Shown here: positions 10,240-20,603 of the stretch, in pieces | Layout: each line of letters opens with the position of its first letter | Numbering within the stretch: position 1 is the first letter of the stretch | Assembly: GCA_949752735.1 (NCBI GenBank) | Contig: OX457052.1 | Location: 31,532,483 to 31,596,482, forward strand | Length of the DNA stretch: 64,000 nucleotides | DNA from: Lumbricus terrestris | Taxonomy: Eukaryota; Annelida; Clitellata; Crassiclitellata; Lumbricidae | Reading direction: 5' to 3' | Notes under the pieces: generated by a model | Seen by the model: only the letters and a program-made list of their open reading frames with translations | Database searches by the model: none | What the model was told of the DNA's origin: nothing | Position numbers and translations under genes: made by a program

Positions 10240-10791
10240 TGTGAGCTAATTTTGTATAACGTATAGTGATCAGCTAATTGTTGAGCGTACGGATAGGCCA
10301 GCTCAAGGTCACCTAATTGTTGAGTGTACAGACAGACAGGCCAGCTGACTGAGTGGCGGGAAAGCGCCGCTGCGCGTCGTCGCCAGAGAGAGAGAGAGAG
10401 ACAGACAGACAGCGAGACGGACAGAGAGAGGCAGAGAGAAGGACAGTGCGACCGAAGAGAGAGTGTACTGTACGCTAAGAGTGAGATAAGTTATAGAAGG
10501 AGTGCTAGTCGTGTGTAGAAGACGTTAGAGTAGTAATATAATAAGATAGCGTTTCTGTCGTGCAATTGAATTGTTTGTCGTCGTTGATGCATTGTTGTGT
10601 TGTTTGTGAATGTTGGAAATCGAAGAAGAAAATACAAGAAACTGATCTTTGTTGTAAGTGAACAAGTTTAAGAACTTTAGACACTTATAACCTAGCCATA
10701 GCTACCGCAGTACAGTGAATAGGTTAGGCCTAGGCTGCTCTGCAGAACAAAGAAGAGACTGGAAAATCGTGGGTGATTGTGGAAGATCACA
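10240..10791 (+). repeat. 5' LTR (552 bp)
   Basis: It begins TGTGAGCTAATTTTG and ends GGAAGATCACA. It aligns over its whole length with 17170-17717. Differences I can see are a 4-bp change in the (GA)n run near 10390, one A/G in acaag(a/g)aactg, and a few substitutions near the end. A purine-rich stretch of agagag and acagacag repeats lies at 10386-10445. Confidence 0.95.
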
Positions 10792-10793
10792 TT

Positions 10794-10811
10794 TGGTGGC
10801 AGCGGTGGGAT
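10794..10811 (+). promoter_or_regulatory. Primer-binding site, tRNA-Leu
   Basis: TGGTGGCAGCGGTGGGAT starts two bases after the 5' LTR. It is complementary to the 3' end of eukaryotic tRNA-Leu(AAG type), which ends ATCCCACCGCTGCCA plus the added CCA, over 18 nt. It primes minus-strand synthesis. Confidence 0.85.
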
Positions 10812-11045
10812 ATCGTATCCAAGTTACGGACGTTGAGATAGTCAATCCAAGTTACGGACGGTGGGATATCGTATCCAAGTTACGGACGGTGAGATATCGT
10901 ATCCAAGTTACGGACGGTGGGATATCGTATCCAAGTTACGGACGTTGGGATATTGTCAATCCAAGTTACGGACGGTGGGATTTTGTATCCAAGTTACGGA
11001 CGGAGGGATATTTACGAACGGTGGATTTTTAGTCCAAGCTACGGA
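10805..11045 (+). repeat. 28-bp tandem repeat in the leader, about 8 copies
   Basis: The unit is ggtgggatatcg + tatccaagttacggac (28 bp), with 30-bp and longer variants toward the right. The first copy overlaps the last seven bases of the primer-binding site, so every copy starts with a piece of the primer site. It lies in the untranslated leader between the LTR and gag. Confidence 0.9.
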
Positions 11046-11359
11046 CAGTGGATTTCAAATCATTACGAGAAGCCGACCACACGGGAGAAGGAGAATGAGC
11101 ATTTGATCAACCGGAGAAGCATTCCGAGCATCCGAACAACTGGTGAGAAGATACAACGGGCATACGAACGACTTTACGACAACGCAACGCCAGAGAGAGG
11201 TATACAAAACTCGCTCCTTGAATAAACAAGCAATAAGAATTAAAGTCAACCAATCACAGCAATTATAGCCACTCCCTCGATTTTCTTCACGGAAATCATT
11301 GAAGTAAAGAAGTAAGATGGAGAAACTTACAGAACAAAAACAAGCTAGTATAAAAAAAG

Positions 11360-14300
11360 ATGTCTTCTGATCGAATAATAAAATTGTTAATCGAAGCTGG
11401 TCTAGACGTGGAAGAAGTCGAAGAGATGTCAAGGGAAAATTTGATGCGAGCTTTAGCAGAGGTTTGGCTTAAAGAAGAAGCGATAGCACCACCCACAGCG
11501 CAGTTATTTACTGGGGCTGAGGAGAAACCACAGGCTATGTCTATGGAGGCGTTGATGCAATTTATGATGATGAGGGAGGAGCAACGGAGACAGGAGGATA
11601 AAGAGAAAGAGGAGCAACGGAGACAAGAAGAGAAAGAACGGAGACAAGAGGAGAAAGAGAAAGAGGAGCAACGGAGACAAGAAGAGAAAGAGAAAGAGGA
11701 GAAACGTAGACAAGAGGAGAAAGAGAAAGAGGAGCAACGGAGACAAGAAGAGAAAGAGAAAGAGGAGAAACGTAGACAAGAAGAGAAAGAGAAAGAGGAG
11801 CAACGGAGACAAGAAGAGAAAGAGAAAGAGGAGAAACGTAGACAAGAAGAGAAAGAGAAAGAGGAGCAACGTAAACAAGAAGAGAACGAAAGAGCGGCAA
11901 AAGCAGAAAAGATGAGACAAGAAGGGATTGAACGAGCAGAAAAGATTCGACTAGAGGAAAAAGTAAGAGCAGAACAAGCAGAAAGGATGAGACAAGAAGA
12001 GATAGAGATGCAGAAGCAGCAGTTCCAGCTTCAGTTAGAACAACTGAAAAGAGATCGTGACGAAGCTGAACGAAGAAGAATGGAATTGATGATAGAATAC
12101 GAGAGGGCAAGGAAAAGTGATGAAGAAATACGGAAACAACAGATTGAAGAGCAAAAGGCTGGCGAGGAAGTCAAGGAAGCCATGCGTTTGGCAGAATTAC
12201 AAAGAGCCGAAGAGATTCGACAGGAAGAATTGAATATGGAGAAAGAAAATTTGGAAAAAGCGGAACGAGAAAGGGAAGAACAAGTACATTTAGAACAAAA
12301 GAAACTCGCTCTTAAGGAAGCTCAGCTCCGAGAAATGGCTATTGAAAAGGAGGAACGCAGAAGGCAGTTAGAATTGTTGCAGCAGAAGATAGAACAAGAA
12401 GAACTGCGTAGGGAAGAAGATCAAAATAGACTGAGGGAACGAAATGAAGACGAAAGAAGAAGCCGAGAGGAGTTAGAACGAAACAGGATCCGGGAAAGTG
12501 AGACAATGGTGTCCAAGATTAAGAAGATAGGTGATGCAATGAAACACGTGTTACCTAAGATGCCATATGATATGATGGAGGTGCCATTATATTTTGAGAC
12601 AGTTGAGAATGCATTCAACAGTTTTACGGTGGAAAAGCAGTTTTGGGTCAAATTGCTGTTGCCACTAATGACACCAAGAGCGAGAACGGTGTTAAACCGA
12701 TTGTCTTTTGATGATCTAGACAATTACGACATAGTGAAAGAACATTTACTGAAAGAATTCAAATTGACAGCGAGAGAATATCGATCACGATTTGTAGATG
12801 CGAAGAAAACGGCAGAAGAGACATACACTATGTTTACAGCAAGATTGAAGAATCTGTTGAACTATTATGTCAGAAGTAGGCGAGTGGGCAAAGACTATGA
12901 GAAGTTATTTGATCTGTTGGTGGCGGATAAGTTGAAAGAATGTCTACCACCGGGTCCACTACAGTTTGTACTAGCAAAGGAGGGTACTGAATGTTTGGAA
13001 GCTAGTAATGTTGCAGATCTCGCAGACATACATTTGAACAATCGAATTGGTCTAATGTTTCAAGACAAACCGAAATATGAAGCATGGGGTAATAGTTCGA
13101 AGCAAACCAGGTGGAATAGTAGTAACAAAGAAACAGGAAGCCAAGCCAGAAGTAATGAAGTAAGGAAAGATAGTGCTCATGGAAGACAGTTTGGTCAAGA
13201 TAGAAGAGAAGCAACGGGTGACAGACAAATATATAGTCGAATTCCAGTGATGGGGCGCCAAAGAGAAAGCAATGCAGCATATACTCCGTACAATTACAGA
13301 CGGGAGAGCACTGAACAGAGAGGTATTGTGAGGAAACGTTGCCATAATTGTCAGTCAGACCGACATTTGATAAAGGATTGTCAAGCACCACCAAGAATGA
13401 CAAATATGAGAAATAGATTTACTCGAAGTGCAGAAAATCTCAGAGTAAATCAGATCCAAGTAATGAATGCACCTAATCAGCTGGAAGGACAAGACAACCG
13501 CGAAACGGAAGTGAAGTCAGTAATGAAGTGTACGCCTCAGTTTACTATACAGAGAGAAGTAGTAAAATCTGCTCCCATTACGGATACTTGTCGAGAAACA
13601 GAAAGTAAAGATGAGTGTCAACGTACGAAGAAGTACTTACTACAACATGTAGATGTAGAAATACGTGGAAATGATGACAGTTGTCGTCCCGTGCAAGTCA
13701 AAGCGCTGATTGACTCTGGTACTGAGATTCCAGTAATCAATGAGGAATTATTGAAAGGAGCGATAGTAGAAGAAATTGGCAGAGTACATTTGCAATGTGT
13801 GGCTGGAGAACCCATTCCAGCTAAGTTGGTGAAAATAGAAGTGCGGATGAGTGGTCATAACGTAGGAGGAGATTTGAAGGACAAGGAAATGAATATTGCG
13901 CCATATTTAACCTTGGTATGTGCCAGCATTCCGGCAGTCTTGTGCAAAGATAACAAAGAAAAGTTCTTGCTGCATCCAGAGATAATTGCAGAACTGAAAG
14001 AGGTTCCACCAGTGAATGTATTGCAAGGAGAATTGCAAGCGAATGTGACTACGAGAGCACAGAGTCGGAGAAGAGAAGTGGAAGAAGGAGAAGAGGAAAA
14101 ATCAAATGAAAGTTTGCTAGATGAAGACACAGAAAGCGATGATGAACAAAGCGTTCAAGAAGAAGAAGAAGGAGTAACATCCAGGAGCAATGAAATTGAA
14201 GAAGAGATGGTTGCATGTGAACGTGATGATTATGATGATTCTGGAAGTGATAGTGAAATGGACACGAGTATGAGAGATTTGTTTGCCGAGAATACGAATG

Positions 14301-17056
14301 ATGAAAGACAATTGGCAGACGCAAAGAAATTTGAAGAGCAGCAGAGAAATGACGAGTCACTGAAGTCGTGGTGGAAGATAGCTGAAGACAAAGGATCAGA
14401 GTTTAGTGTAGTAAATGGGTTGATGTATAAGAAGCATCAAATGTTGGATCAGTTGGTGTATCAGTTGGTGTTGCCGAAGGAAAGAAGAATTCAGGTGATG
14501 GAATTGGCGCACGAGTCAGTATTTGGCGGACACTTGGGAGAAGAGAAGACAAGAGAACGTATCAAAGTGTCCTTTGTGTGGCCAAGGATGCGTAGAGATG
14601 TGGTGAAGTTCTGCAAGTCCTGTGAGAAGTGTCAGTTGAAAGCACGAAGTTTGGTGATGGATCGAGTACCGATTACACCAATACCAAGGGAGGATGTGCC
14701 GTTCAGAAGAATGACAATGGACGTCGTAGGACTAATCGAACCGACGTCAGCAGCAGGGCATAAGTATTGCTTGTGCATCGTAGACTCATGTACAAGATGG
14801 CCGACAATCTTTTTGATGAAGTCATTGACTGCTAAGGCTGTATGCGAAGCTCTGATGAAGTTGTTCATGGATGTGGGAGTTCCGTCAGTGATAACGAGTG
14901 ATAGAGGAACGAATTTTACAGCCAGTCTAACGAGAGAATTTCTGAAATTGATGGGGTGTTGTCCTCGATTCGATTCGCCAGGACATCCAGAAGCGGCCGG
15001 ATTAGTGGAGAGATGGAATCAAACGTTCAAGAAGATGGTTCATCATGTCATTGTGGAAAATCCGAGACAGTGGCATAAAATCATCCCATTTACGGTCTGG
15101 GCATTGAGAGAAGTGCCTAATGCAACTACAGGAGTGGCACCGTATCTGCTGGTCTATGGAAAATTGCCGAGAGGTCCACTAACCATTCTTAAAGAAAGCT
15201 GGACCAAAGAGATAAATCTACCACCGAACATTGGAGTACAACCGGCAAAATACTTGAAGAATTTAAGAGCAGACATGGAAAAGGCCTTGACATTCGCCGA
15301 GAGCTGTGCTGAAGAAAAGCAAAAACAATACGCCAGTCAATATAACAAAAGAGCAAAAGATAAAGAATTCCAACCAGGAGAAAACGTCATCGTGCTGTAT
15401 CCAACGTCAACCAATAAATTAATCTCACGATGGCATGGTCCATGCACGGTTTTGCAAAGAAGATCCAAATATTCGTATCTCGTGGACATGAATGAAAACG
15501 GTCGACGGATTATTCATGCCAACAAGATGAGGAAGTTCATTACGAGAACATTGTCTTGTGGTCTGATCGTGGAAGAGGATGACGAATTTGGATCAGTGGT
15601 AGAAATACCGCTGAAGGAAGACTATTCAGAGACAAAACAGAAATCACTCCAATTGGATTATGAACAAATTGGACATCTTACGAGCGAACAGCAGAAACAA
15701 TTACTTGATGTACTGAATCGTTATGCAGACAGATTTTCGGACAAACCGGGACTATGTACATTAGTAGAACATGAAGTGGTGTTGAAACCAGACTTTCGAG
15801 AAAAAGAATTCATGGCATATCGAATACCACTAATATACCGGGCAGAAGTGGAAAGACAAATACAAGAGATGCTGAAAGAAAACATCATTCAACCATCGTC
15901 AAGCAGAATGGCAAGTCCACTTGTCATTGTCAAAAAGAAGGATGGATCCTTGAGATTGGCTTGTGACTACAGATACATTAACTCTTTTACTGAGAACTGC
16001 AGATATCCTATGCCAATCGTCAGTGATGTCTTGAGCAAAGTCGGAAAATCCAAGTTTATTTCCGTTATGGACTGTCGCAGTGCCTATTGGACTTGTCCTG
16101 TGAAAAAGAGTGATCAATGGAAGACTGCGTCTGTTACACATAATGGACTGTACGAATTTACGCGTGTTCCTTTTGGAATGATTAACTCTGGACGGACTTT
16201 TGTAAAAGCGATAAATATGATTTTGCAACCGATACATGATTTCACTGAACCTTATGTTGATGACATTGCAGTGCATTGTAATGATTCGGACATTCATTTA
16301 AGACATTTGGAATTATTTTTGAAACAAATTAGACTGCATAATGTAACGTTGAACTTGAAGAAATGTGTGTTTGGTAAGAGTGAGGTGAAGTTCATCGGTC
16401 ACCTTATAGGATCAGGGAAGAAGATGATGAATCCAGATAGGATTGACAGTTTGATTAATTTGAAGAAACCTGAAACCAGGAAGGAAGTGAAACAGGTCTT
16501 AGGATTTTTTGGGTTTTACAGACAGTTTATTTGTAATTTTGCTGAAATTGCTAAACCATTGCCAGACTTAACCAGCAAGAAAGTACCTGAGAACATTGTT
16601 TGGACTGATGCACATCAGAAATCCTTTGATTCACTTAAACAGATTGTCTTGTCAAATGTGGTTTTATATATGTTTGAGGTTGGTAAACCTTTTAATTTGT
16701 ACTGTGATAGCAGTGATTTTGCTGTGGGAGCTGTCCTATCACAGGTGGACAATGAAGGGATAGAACGTCCCGTTTCATTTATAAGTCAGAAGCTGACAGA
16801 TACCCAGAGGAGATGGGCGACGATTGAGAAGGAAGCCTATGCAATCATATGGGCTTTAAATAAGTTGAAAGAAATTCTTATTGGTTCTAAAATTAATGTG
16901 TTTACAGACCATAATCCTTTAGTTTACTTGACTGAATCAATGTCGAAATCTGCTAGGTTAGTCAGATGGTCATTAGCATTACAAAATTTTGACATTCTGT
17001 TGAACTATAAGAAATGTAAATTGAATGTAGTAGCTGATTGTTTATCTAGATTGTAG
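11360..17056 (+). CDS. Gag-Pol polyprotein, GAG-PR-IN-RT-RH order (1898 codons)
   Basis: This single ORF encodes capsid and enzymes for an LTR retrotransposon replicating through virus-like particles. Residues ~70-390 are a charged coiled coil with 11-residue repeats. Residues ~395-570 are a gag capsid-like domain. A CX2CX4HX4C zinc knuckle lies near 660-673. The aspartic protease motif LIDSG has its Asp at ~785. The integrase has HHCC residues H1051, H1058, C1088 and C1091, then catalytic D1121, D1181 and E1217 (DD35E), and a GPY/F-like module near 1360. The RT has YVDD at 1632-1635, and RNase H its first Asp near 1783 (YCDSSDFAVGA). Integrase precedes RT, as in Gmr1-like elements. No frameshift or stop separates gag from pol. 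Confidence 0.94.
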   Translation: MSSDRIIKLLIEAGLDVEEVEEMSRENLMRALAEVWLKEEAIAPPTAQLFTGAEEKPQAMSMEALMQFMMMREEQRRQEDKEKEEQRRQEEKERRQEEKEKEEQRRQEEKEKEEKRRQEEKEKEEQRRQEEKEKEEKRRQEEKEKEEQRRQEEKEKEEKRRQEEKEKEEQRKQEENERAAKAEKMRQEGIERAEKIRLEEKVRAEQAERMRQEEIEMQKQQFQLQLEQLKRDRDEAERRRMELMIEYERARKSDEEIRKQQIEEQKAGEEVKEAMRLAELQRAEEIRQEELNMEKENLEKAEREREEQVHLEQKKLALKEAQLREMAIEKEERRRQLELLQQKIEQEELRREEDQNRLRERNEDERRSREELERNRIRESETMVSKIKKIGDAMKHVLPKMPYDMMEVPLYFETVENAFNSFTVEKQFWVKLLLPLMTPRARTVLNRLSFDDLDNYDIVKEHLLKEFKLTAREYRSRFVDAKKTAEETYTMFTARLKNLLNYYVRSRRVGKDYEKLFDLLVADKLKECLPPGPLQFVLAKEGTECLEASNVADLADIHLNNRIGLMFQDKPKYEAWGNSSKQTRWNSSNKETGSQARSNEVRKDSAHGRQFGQDRREATGDRQIYSRIPVMGRQRESNAAYTPYNYRRESTEQRGIVRKRCHNCQSDRHLIKDCQAPPRMTNMRNRFTRSAENLRVNQIQVMNAPNQLEGQDNRETEVKSVMKCTPQFTIQREVVKSAPITDTCRETESKDECQRTKKYLLQHVDVEIRGNDDSCRPVQVKALIDSGTEIPVINEELLKGAIVEEIGRVHLQCVAGEPIPAKLVKIEVRMSGHNVGGDLKDKEMNIAPYLTLVCASIPAVLCKDNKEKFLLHPEIIAELKEVPPVNVLQGELQANVTTRAQSRRREVEEGEEEKSNESLLDEDTESDDEQSVQEEEEGVTSRSNEIEEEMVACERDDYDDSGSDSEMDTSMRDLFAENTNDERQLADAKKFEEQQRNDESLKSWWKIAEDKGSEFSVVNGLMYKKHQMLDQLVYQLVLPKERRIQVMELAHESVFGGHLGEEKTRERIKVSFVWPRMRRDVVKFCKSCEKCQLKARSLVMDRVPITPIPREDVPFRRMTMDVVGLIEPTSAAGHKYCLCIVDSCTRWPTIFLMKSLTAKAVCEALMKLFMDVGVPSVITSDRGTNFTASLTREFLKLMGCCPRFDSPGHPEAAGLVERWNQTFKKMVHHVIVENPRQWHKIIPFTVWALREVPNATTGVAPYLLVYGKLPRGPLTILKESWTKEINLPPNIGVQPAKYLKNLRADMEKALTFAESCAEEKQKQYASQYNKRAKDKEFQPGENVIVLYPTSTNKLISRWHGPCTVLQRRSKYSYLVDMNENGRRIIHANKMRKFITRTLSCGLIVEEDDEFGSVVEIPLKEDYSETKQKSLQLDYEQIGHLTSEQQKQLLDVLNRYADRFSDKPGLCTLVEHEVVLKPDFREKEFMAYRIPLIYRAEVERQIQEMLKENIIQPSSSRMASPLVIVKKKDGSLRLACDYRYINSFTENCRYPMPIVSDVLSKVGKSKFISVMDCRSAYWTCPVKKSDQWKTASVTHNGLYEFTRVPFGMINSGRTFVKAINMILQPIHDFTEPYVDDIAVHCNDSDIHLRHLELFLKQIRLHNVTLNLKKCVFGKSEVKFIGHLIGSGKKMMNPDRIDSLINLKKPETRKEVKQVLGFFGFYRQFICNFAEIAKPLPDLTSKKVPENIVWTDAHQKSFDSLKQIVLSNVVLYMFEVGKPFNLYCDSSDFAVGAVLSQVDNEGIERPVSFISQKLTDTQRRWATIEKEAYAIIWALNKLKEILIGSKINVFTDHNPLVYLTESMSKSARLVRWSLALQNFDILLNYKKCKLNVVADCLSRL
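11573..11885 (+). repeat. 33-bp coding tandem repeat in gag (11-residue units)
   Basis: About nine copies of a 33-bp unit (gagaaagagaaagaggag + caacggagacaag) encode an EEKEKEEQRRQ-type 11-mer alternating with KRRQ variants. An 11-residue period is that of a hendecad coiled coil. The near-identity of units suggests copy-number change by slippage. Confidence 0.85.
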
Positions 17057-17149
17057 TGTAAGATATTTTATGATGTTATATATATTGGACTGTTTGCATT
17101 GTTTAGTTAAGGTACGTTCGCTAATTTTTATAGGTAATTAGCTCTCTTT

Positions 17150-17166
17150 AAAAGAAAGGAAAGAGG
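17150..17166 (+). promoter_or_regulatory. Polypurine tract
   Basis: AAAAGAAAGGAAAGAGG lies three bases before the 3' LTR start. It is the plus-strand primer of LTR elements. Confidence 0.85.
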
Positions 17167-17169
17167 TAA

Positions 17170-17717
17170 TGTGAGCTAATTTTGTATAACGTATAGTGAT
17201 CAGCTAATTGTTGAGCGTACGGATAGGCCAGCTCAAGGTCACCTAATTGTTGAGTGTACAGACAGACAGGCCAGCTGACTGAGTGGCGGGAAAGCGCCGC
17301 TGCGCGTCGTCGCCAGAGAGAGAGAGACAGACAGACAGCGAGACGGACAGAGAGAGGCAGAGAGAAGGACAGTGCGACCGAAGAGAGAGTGTACTGTACG
17401 CTAAGAGTGAGATAAGTTATAGAAGGAGTGCTAGTCGTGTGTAGAAGACGTTAGAGTAGTAATATAATAAGATAGCGTTTCTGTCGTGCAATTGAATTGT
17501 TTGTCGTCGTTGATGCATTGTTGTGTTGTTTGTGAATGTTGGAAATCGAAGAAGAAAATACAAGGAACTGATCTTTGTTGTAAGTGAACAAGTTTAAGAA
17601 CTTTAGACACTTATAACCTAGCCATAGCTACCGCAGTACAGTGAATAGGTTAGGCCAAGGCTGCGCTGCAGAACAAAGAAGAGACTGGAAAATCGTGGGT
17701 GATTGTGGAAGATCACA
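17170..17717 (+). repeat. 3' LTR (548 bp)
   Basis: It begins TGTGAGCTAATTTTG and ends GATCACA, followed immediately by the TSD gctcc. It is about 98-99 percent identical to the 5' LTR by eye. Confidence 0.95.
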
Positions 17718-17722
17718 GCTCC

Positions 17723-18852
17723 CAAAAAAAGTTTCCGCGCTCACGCGGATTTCTTTCACATTTATTTCGGCACTCACAGTCTCCCACTCTTCGGGTAAAC
17801 TCGGCGCCTATGCTTATATCCATGACACTATGGCTATGTTATGGATGTATGTTATGCCTGGCTTAGGGCCGTAACTGGATACTTTCTCGATAAATAATAA
17901 TAGTGAATAATAGTGTTATTGTAGGGCTAGACTAAGTGCATACAGCATGCAATATTGCTCTACTAGCCGTTATTAATGGCAAACAAAAGTATTTTTAAAA
18001 GTTTTTATGTATTTATAAAATGAAGCACACAATGCTCAAAAAATTTCCAAGTTAAAGTATGAATGGTCCTCACTATATTATATTATTTTAAGACTACAGT
18101 AAATAAAATACTTCCCACCACTGAATGAAACATAGTAAGAAATAAATGAGAACAAGAAGTAAACATGTGTTTTCATTCACCACAGTTTCTTGCACATAAA
18201 ATAGACTAAATTCAAAACTTCACAAGTTTTGCCACTGAATTTTTTTTTCATCTGGGAAAAAAGATATTATATCCCTAATACTGTTGTTAGTGTTAACTTG
18301 CTTTATAATTTATAGTTAGTTGTTATTAGTTATAATTGTGTTGATTGGTGTTAATATTTTTATAGTTTACTATGAATATCTACACGAATAACATAACTTG
18401 TATATCATAAATCATAGTCGAATACTGTTGAAGGATTATTTCTTTTCTTTGCTTTATATTAAGACAATGCAATTGTGTGAGAGACTTAGATTTCAATTAC
18501 ATTTATATATTAATTCTCCTGGCCATGACTGACCCCCTGTGAAAAATCTTTTGGGCGACCATGGATGGCGGGGAGCACGTCCCATGGAGATTTGGAATGA
18601 GGGAGCCATGGATGGATTGGCCCCCCTGGATGAGTTAAGCTTATTACTTAAGTGTTTAAATAAACAATATGACTTATAGTTATTACTAGCATTTCTCACT
18701 GATTTCCAGATTAATCTGCCTGGTAATGGAAACTCCAAAAAGGTCCACCACACATGTGGAAAAGTTGTACATGTTAAAATCAGTTGTTTTCGAATAATTT
18801 CGCCATAATTTTATTCAGAGATTTTAACTCATTTTTGCTATTATACTATTAC
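17723..18852. other. Intergenic, no recognisable feature
   Basis: AT-rich. The first ~150 bp continue the pre-insertion sequence interrupted at 10239. A ccatggatgg-containing short duplication lies at 18558-18615. No ORF or terminal repeat could be supported. Confidence 0.55.
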
Positions 18853-19665
18853 TAGCTGGAGTACCCGGCGTTGTCCGAGAATTTTAGGGTTCGGCCATTC
18901 CTGGCCAATCCCTCCCTCCCTCCGTCCCGATTTTTTTCTTCCCTCCACCCCACCACCCCCACCCCAAACCCTTCACACCAAACACACACCTCGACCCTGC
19001 GGGCCGAGGTGTGTGTTTGGTGGACCATCCGTGAAATGCGAGTTTTCGGAAAAAAATCTTTCTCCACCCCCACCTCACCACACCCCACGGCACCCCACTC
19101 CGACCTCCACCGGTACGCCACCCGTGATAATTAAGGGTTCCGTGAAAAATTTACTCTCACCCCACCCCTACCCCTCCACCAAACCCCATGACACCCAACC
19201 GTACTCCGACCTCCACCGTTGCGCCACTCATGAAATTTGGGTTTTCGGGAAAAAATACTTTTCCCACCCACATCCCCACCCCCACCCCACCACACTCCGA
19301 CCTCCACCGGTAAGACCTCAGTGAAATTTTGGATTTTTGGGGCGAGGTGTGTGCTTGGCGGAGGCGAGGTGTCCCCGTGTCAAAATCTGTGTAGTTGTAA
19401 CGTTTCAGATGAATAAGTGTGAAACTATGCATAGCAACGGCTGAAAACGTAGGGAAAATTAAGGGTTTTGCGCCTACACCCTGGCCCCCACGGTGGAAGA
19501 GATTCGCCGACCCCTAACGACCTATGTCGGGTCGACCCCGACCCCCTGCGAAGAATTGGGGTAGATTGCTTCAAAACTGTGTCCGTGCATAGCAGCATGT
19601 AGCAAACAAACAAATAATAAAACAATCAAACAAACAAACACACAGACTAACTGAAATATAATTTT
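18853..19665 (+). repeat. GC-rich dispersed repeat A (AGCTGGNGTACCCGGCG end)
   Basis: It starts AGCTGGAGTACCCGGCG and then has diverged tandem units of about 130 bp, each with ccgacctccaccggtacgcc and ttcgggaaaaaa. It ends with an A-rich (CAAA)n stretch and acacacagactaact. A related copy in opposite orientation is repeat B (28720-30540), ending cgccgggtaccccagct. A CAAA tail suggests retroposition, but no protein is visible. I cannot classify the family. Long proline- and histidine-rich frames through it are composition artefacts. Confidence 0.65.
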
Positions 19666-19681
19666 TATATAAGATTAACAA

Positions 19682-19840
19682 TGATGAAAAATAATCCTAT
19701 TATATGTATGGGGGCCCCCTAAAGTGTGAGGCCCTGTTCGGCGAACATGTCGAACATGAAAAATAATATTGTATGGGGGCCCCCTAAAGTGTGAGGCCCC
19801 TGTTCGGCGAACATGTTGAACATGCTTTAATCCGGCCCTG
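19682..19840 (-). repeat. ~72-bp duplication ending in a hAT-like terminus
   Basis: Two copies of atgaaaaataat...gggggccccctaaagtg...cggcgaacatgt are followed by ttaatccggccctg. The reverse complement CAGGGCCGGATTAA looks like a hAT terminus. No opposite end or TSD was found, so this may be a truncated element. Confidence 0.45.
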
Positions 19841-20380
19841 TACGGACAACTCTTTGACTTGACTCGTGAATAAGCTGGTGCCACGCGCTTGGCTTTCGAG
19901 TAGCACTTTAGACGTTTGTAGATTGCGATTACGATTATGAATGAATGGAAGGAGTCAGTCATGCAGCAGCGGGTTTTTATCATTTAGGCTGATGATGACA
20001 GCAATAAATCAGAATTGAAAATTCTGTTTCATTTCTGAGTTTGATTACATTCTGTGATTAATGTTGCTGTCTAGTCCATAAGCGGTTGCCTGATTGATTA
20101 ATGTTGCTGTCTAGTCTATAAGCGCTTGACTGATTGAATACAAGAAAGTAACACATTCATAGTCTATGGACGACCATTCAGGACTCATCAGGAGTGAAAA
20201 AGTTTTATCCTGGCCAATTTCTTCCATATTGACATTTTGCATTTCAAATTGCCTGGTAAATGCAATGGAATTATTCCGCTATCAGCCGGAAAACACACGT
20301 GTGCTTTTGAATGACGGTTACAATGAATAAGTGACATACAAATGAAGCAATTTTCATAGGATGGTTTAAAAATAGACATA
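19841..20380. other. Intergenic with a short duplication
   Basis: A ~45-bp duplication (attaatgttgctgtctagtc and neighbours) lies at about 20056-20140. The phrase cttggctttcgag followed by gcgattacgattat also occurs near 35510, so part of this stretch is a dispersed repeat. No coding content. Confidence 0.5.
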
Positions 20381-20460
20381 GACGGTAGCGCAATGGATAG
20401 CACGCTGGCGTAGAGTGCGAGAGGTAGCGAGTTCGAGCCCCCGTTAAGCGGGTTTGCTTT
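20381..20460 (+). repeat. tRNA-like SINE head
   Basis: A box A-like TAGCGCAATGGATAGC and a box B-like GAGTTCGAGCCC are spaced as in a tRNA-type pol III promoter. The anticodon arm and acceptor stem do not fold as a proper tRNA, and only about five acceptor pairs can be drawn. I read it as the head of a tRNA-derived SINE rather than a tRNA gene. Confidence 0.45.
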
Positions 20461-20603
20461 GTAGGCTGATATTAGCGCCATGTATTGCAGGCTTTCTGCT
20501 CGGTTAGTATAGTTAAGATTTGTGTATTCTGTGATCTCCGTTTTCTTGTGAATTGTTTAAACTGCATAATTGTACAATGTAACCGGTTGCAGTCTGTCAA
20601 CCG

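Larger units (their letters stand above)
10240..17717 (+). mobile_element. Complete Gmr1-like Ty3/gypsy LTR retrotransposon (7.5 kb)
   Basis: All structural parts are present: 5' LTR 10240-10791, tRNA primer site, one long gag-pol ORF, polypurine tract, 3' LTR 17170-17717, and an exact 5-bp TSD GCTCC at 10235-10239 and 17718-17722. Domain order in the ORF is gag, zinc knuckle, protease, integrase, RT, RNase H. Integrase before RT is a Ty1/copia-like order in a gypsy-type element and is the hallmark of the Gmr1 group. Near-identical LTRs and an unbroken ORF indicate a recent insertion. Confidence 0.93.

Noticed and set aside
11504..12110. Antisense Leu/Phe/Ser-rich frames opposite gag
   Set aside because: They are shadows of the 33-bp coiled-coil repeat on the other strand; codon pattern and domains support only the plus strand.
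18852..19432. Pro/His-rich or Gly/Trp-rich overlapping ORFs in repeat A (and the equivalents at 28915-29594)
   Set aside because: Caused by strand-asymmetric GC-rich repeats; frames are not conserved between copies A and B.
20381..20452. Functional tRNA gene
   Set aside because: Only partial acceptor pairing and no proper anticodon loop; more likely a SINE head.
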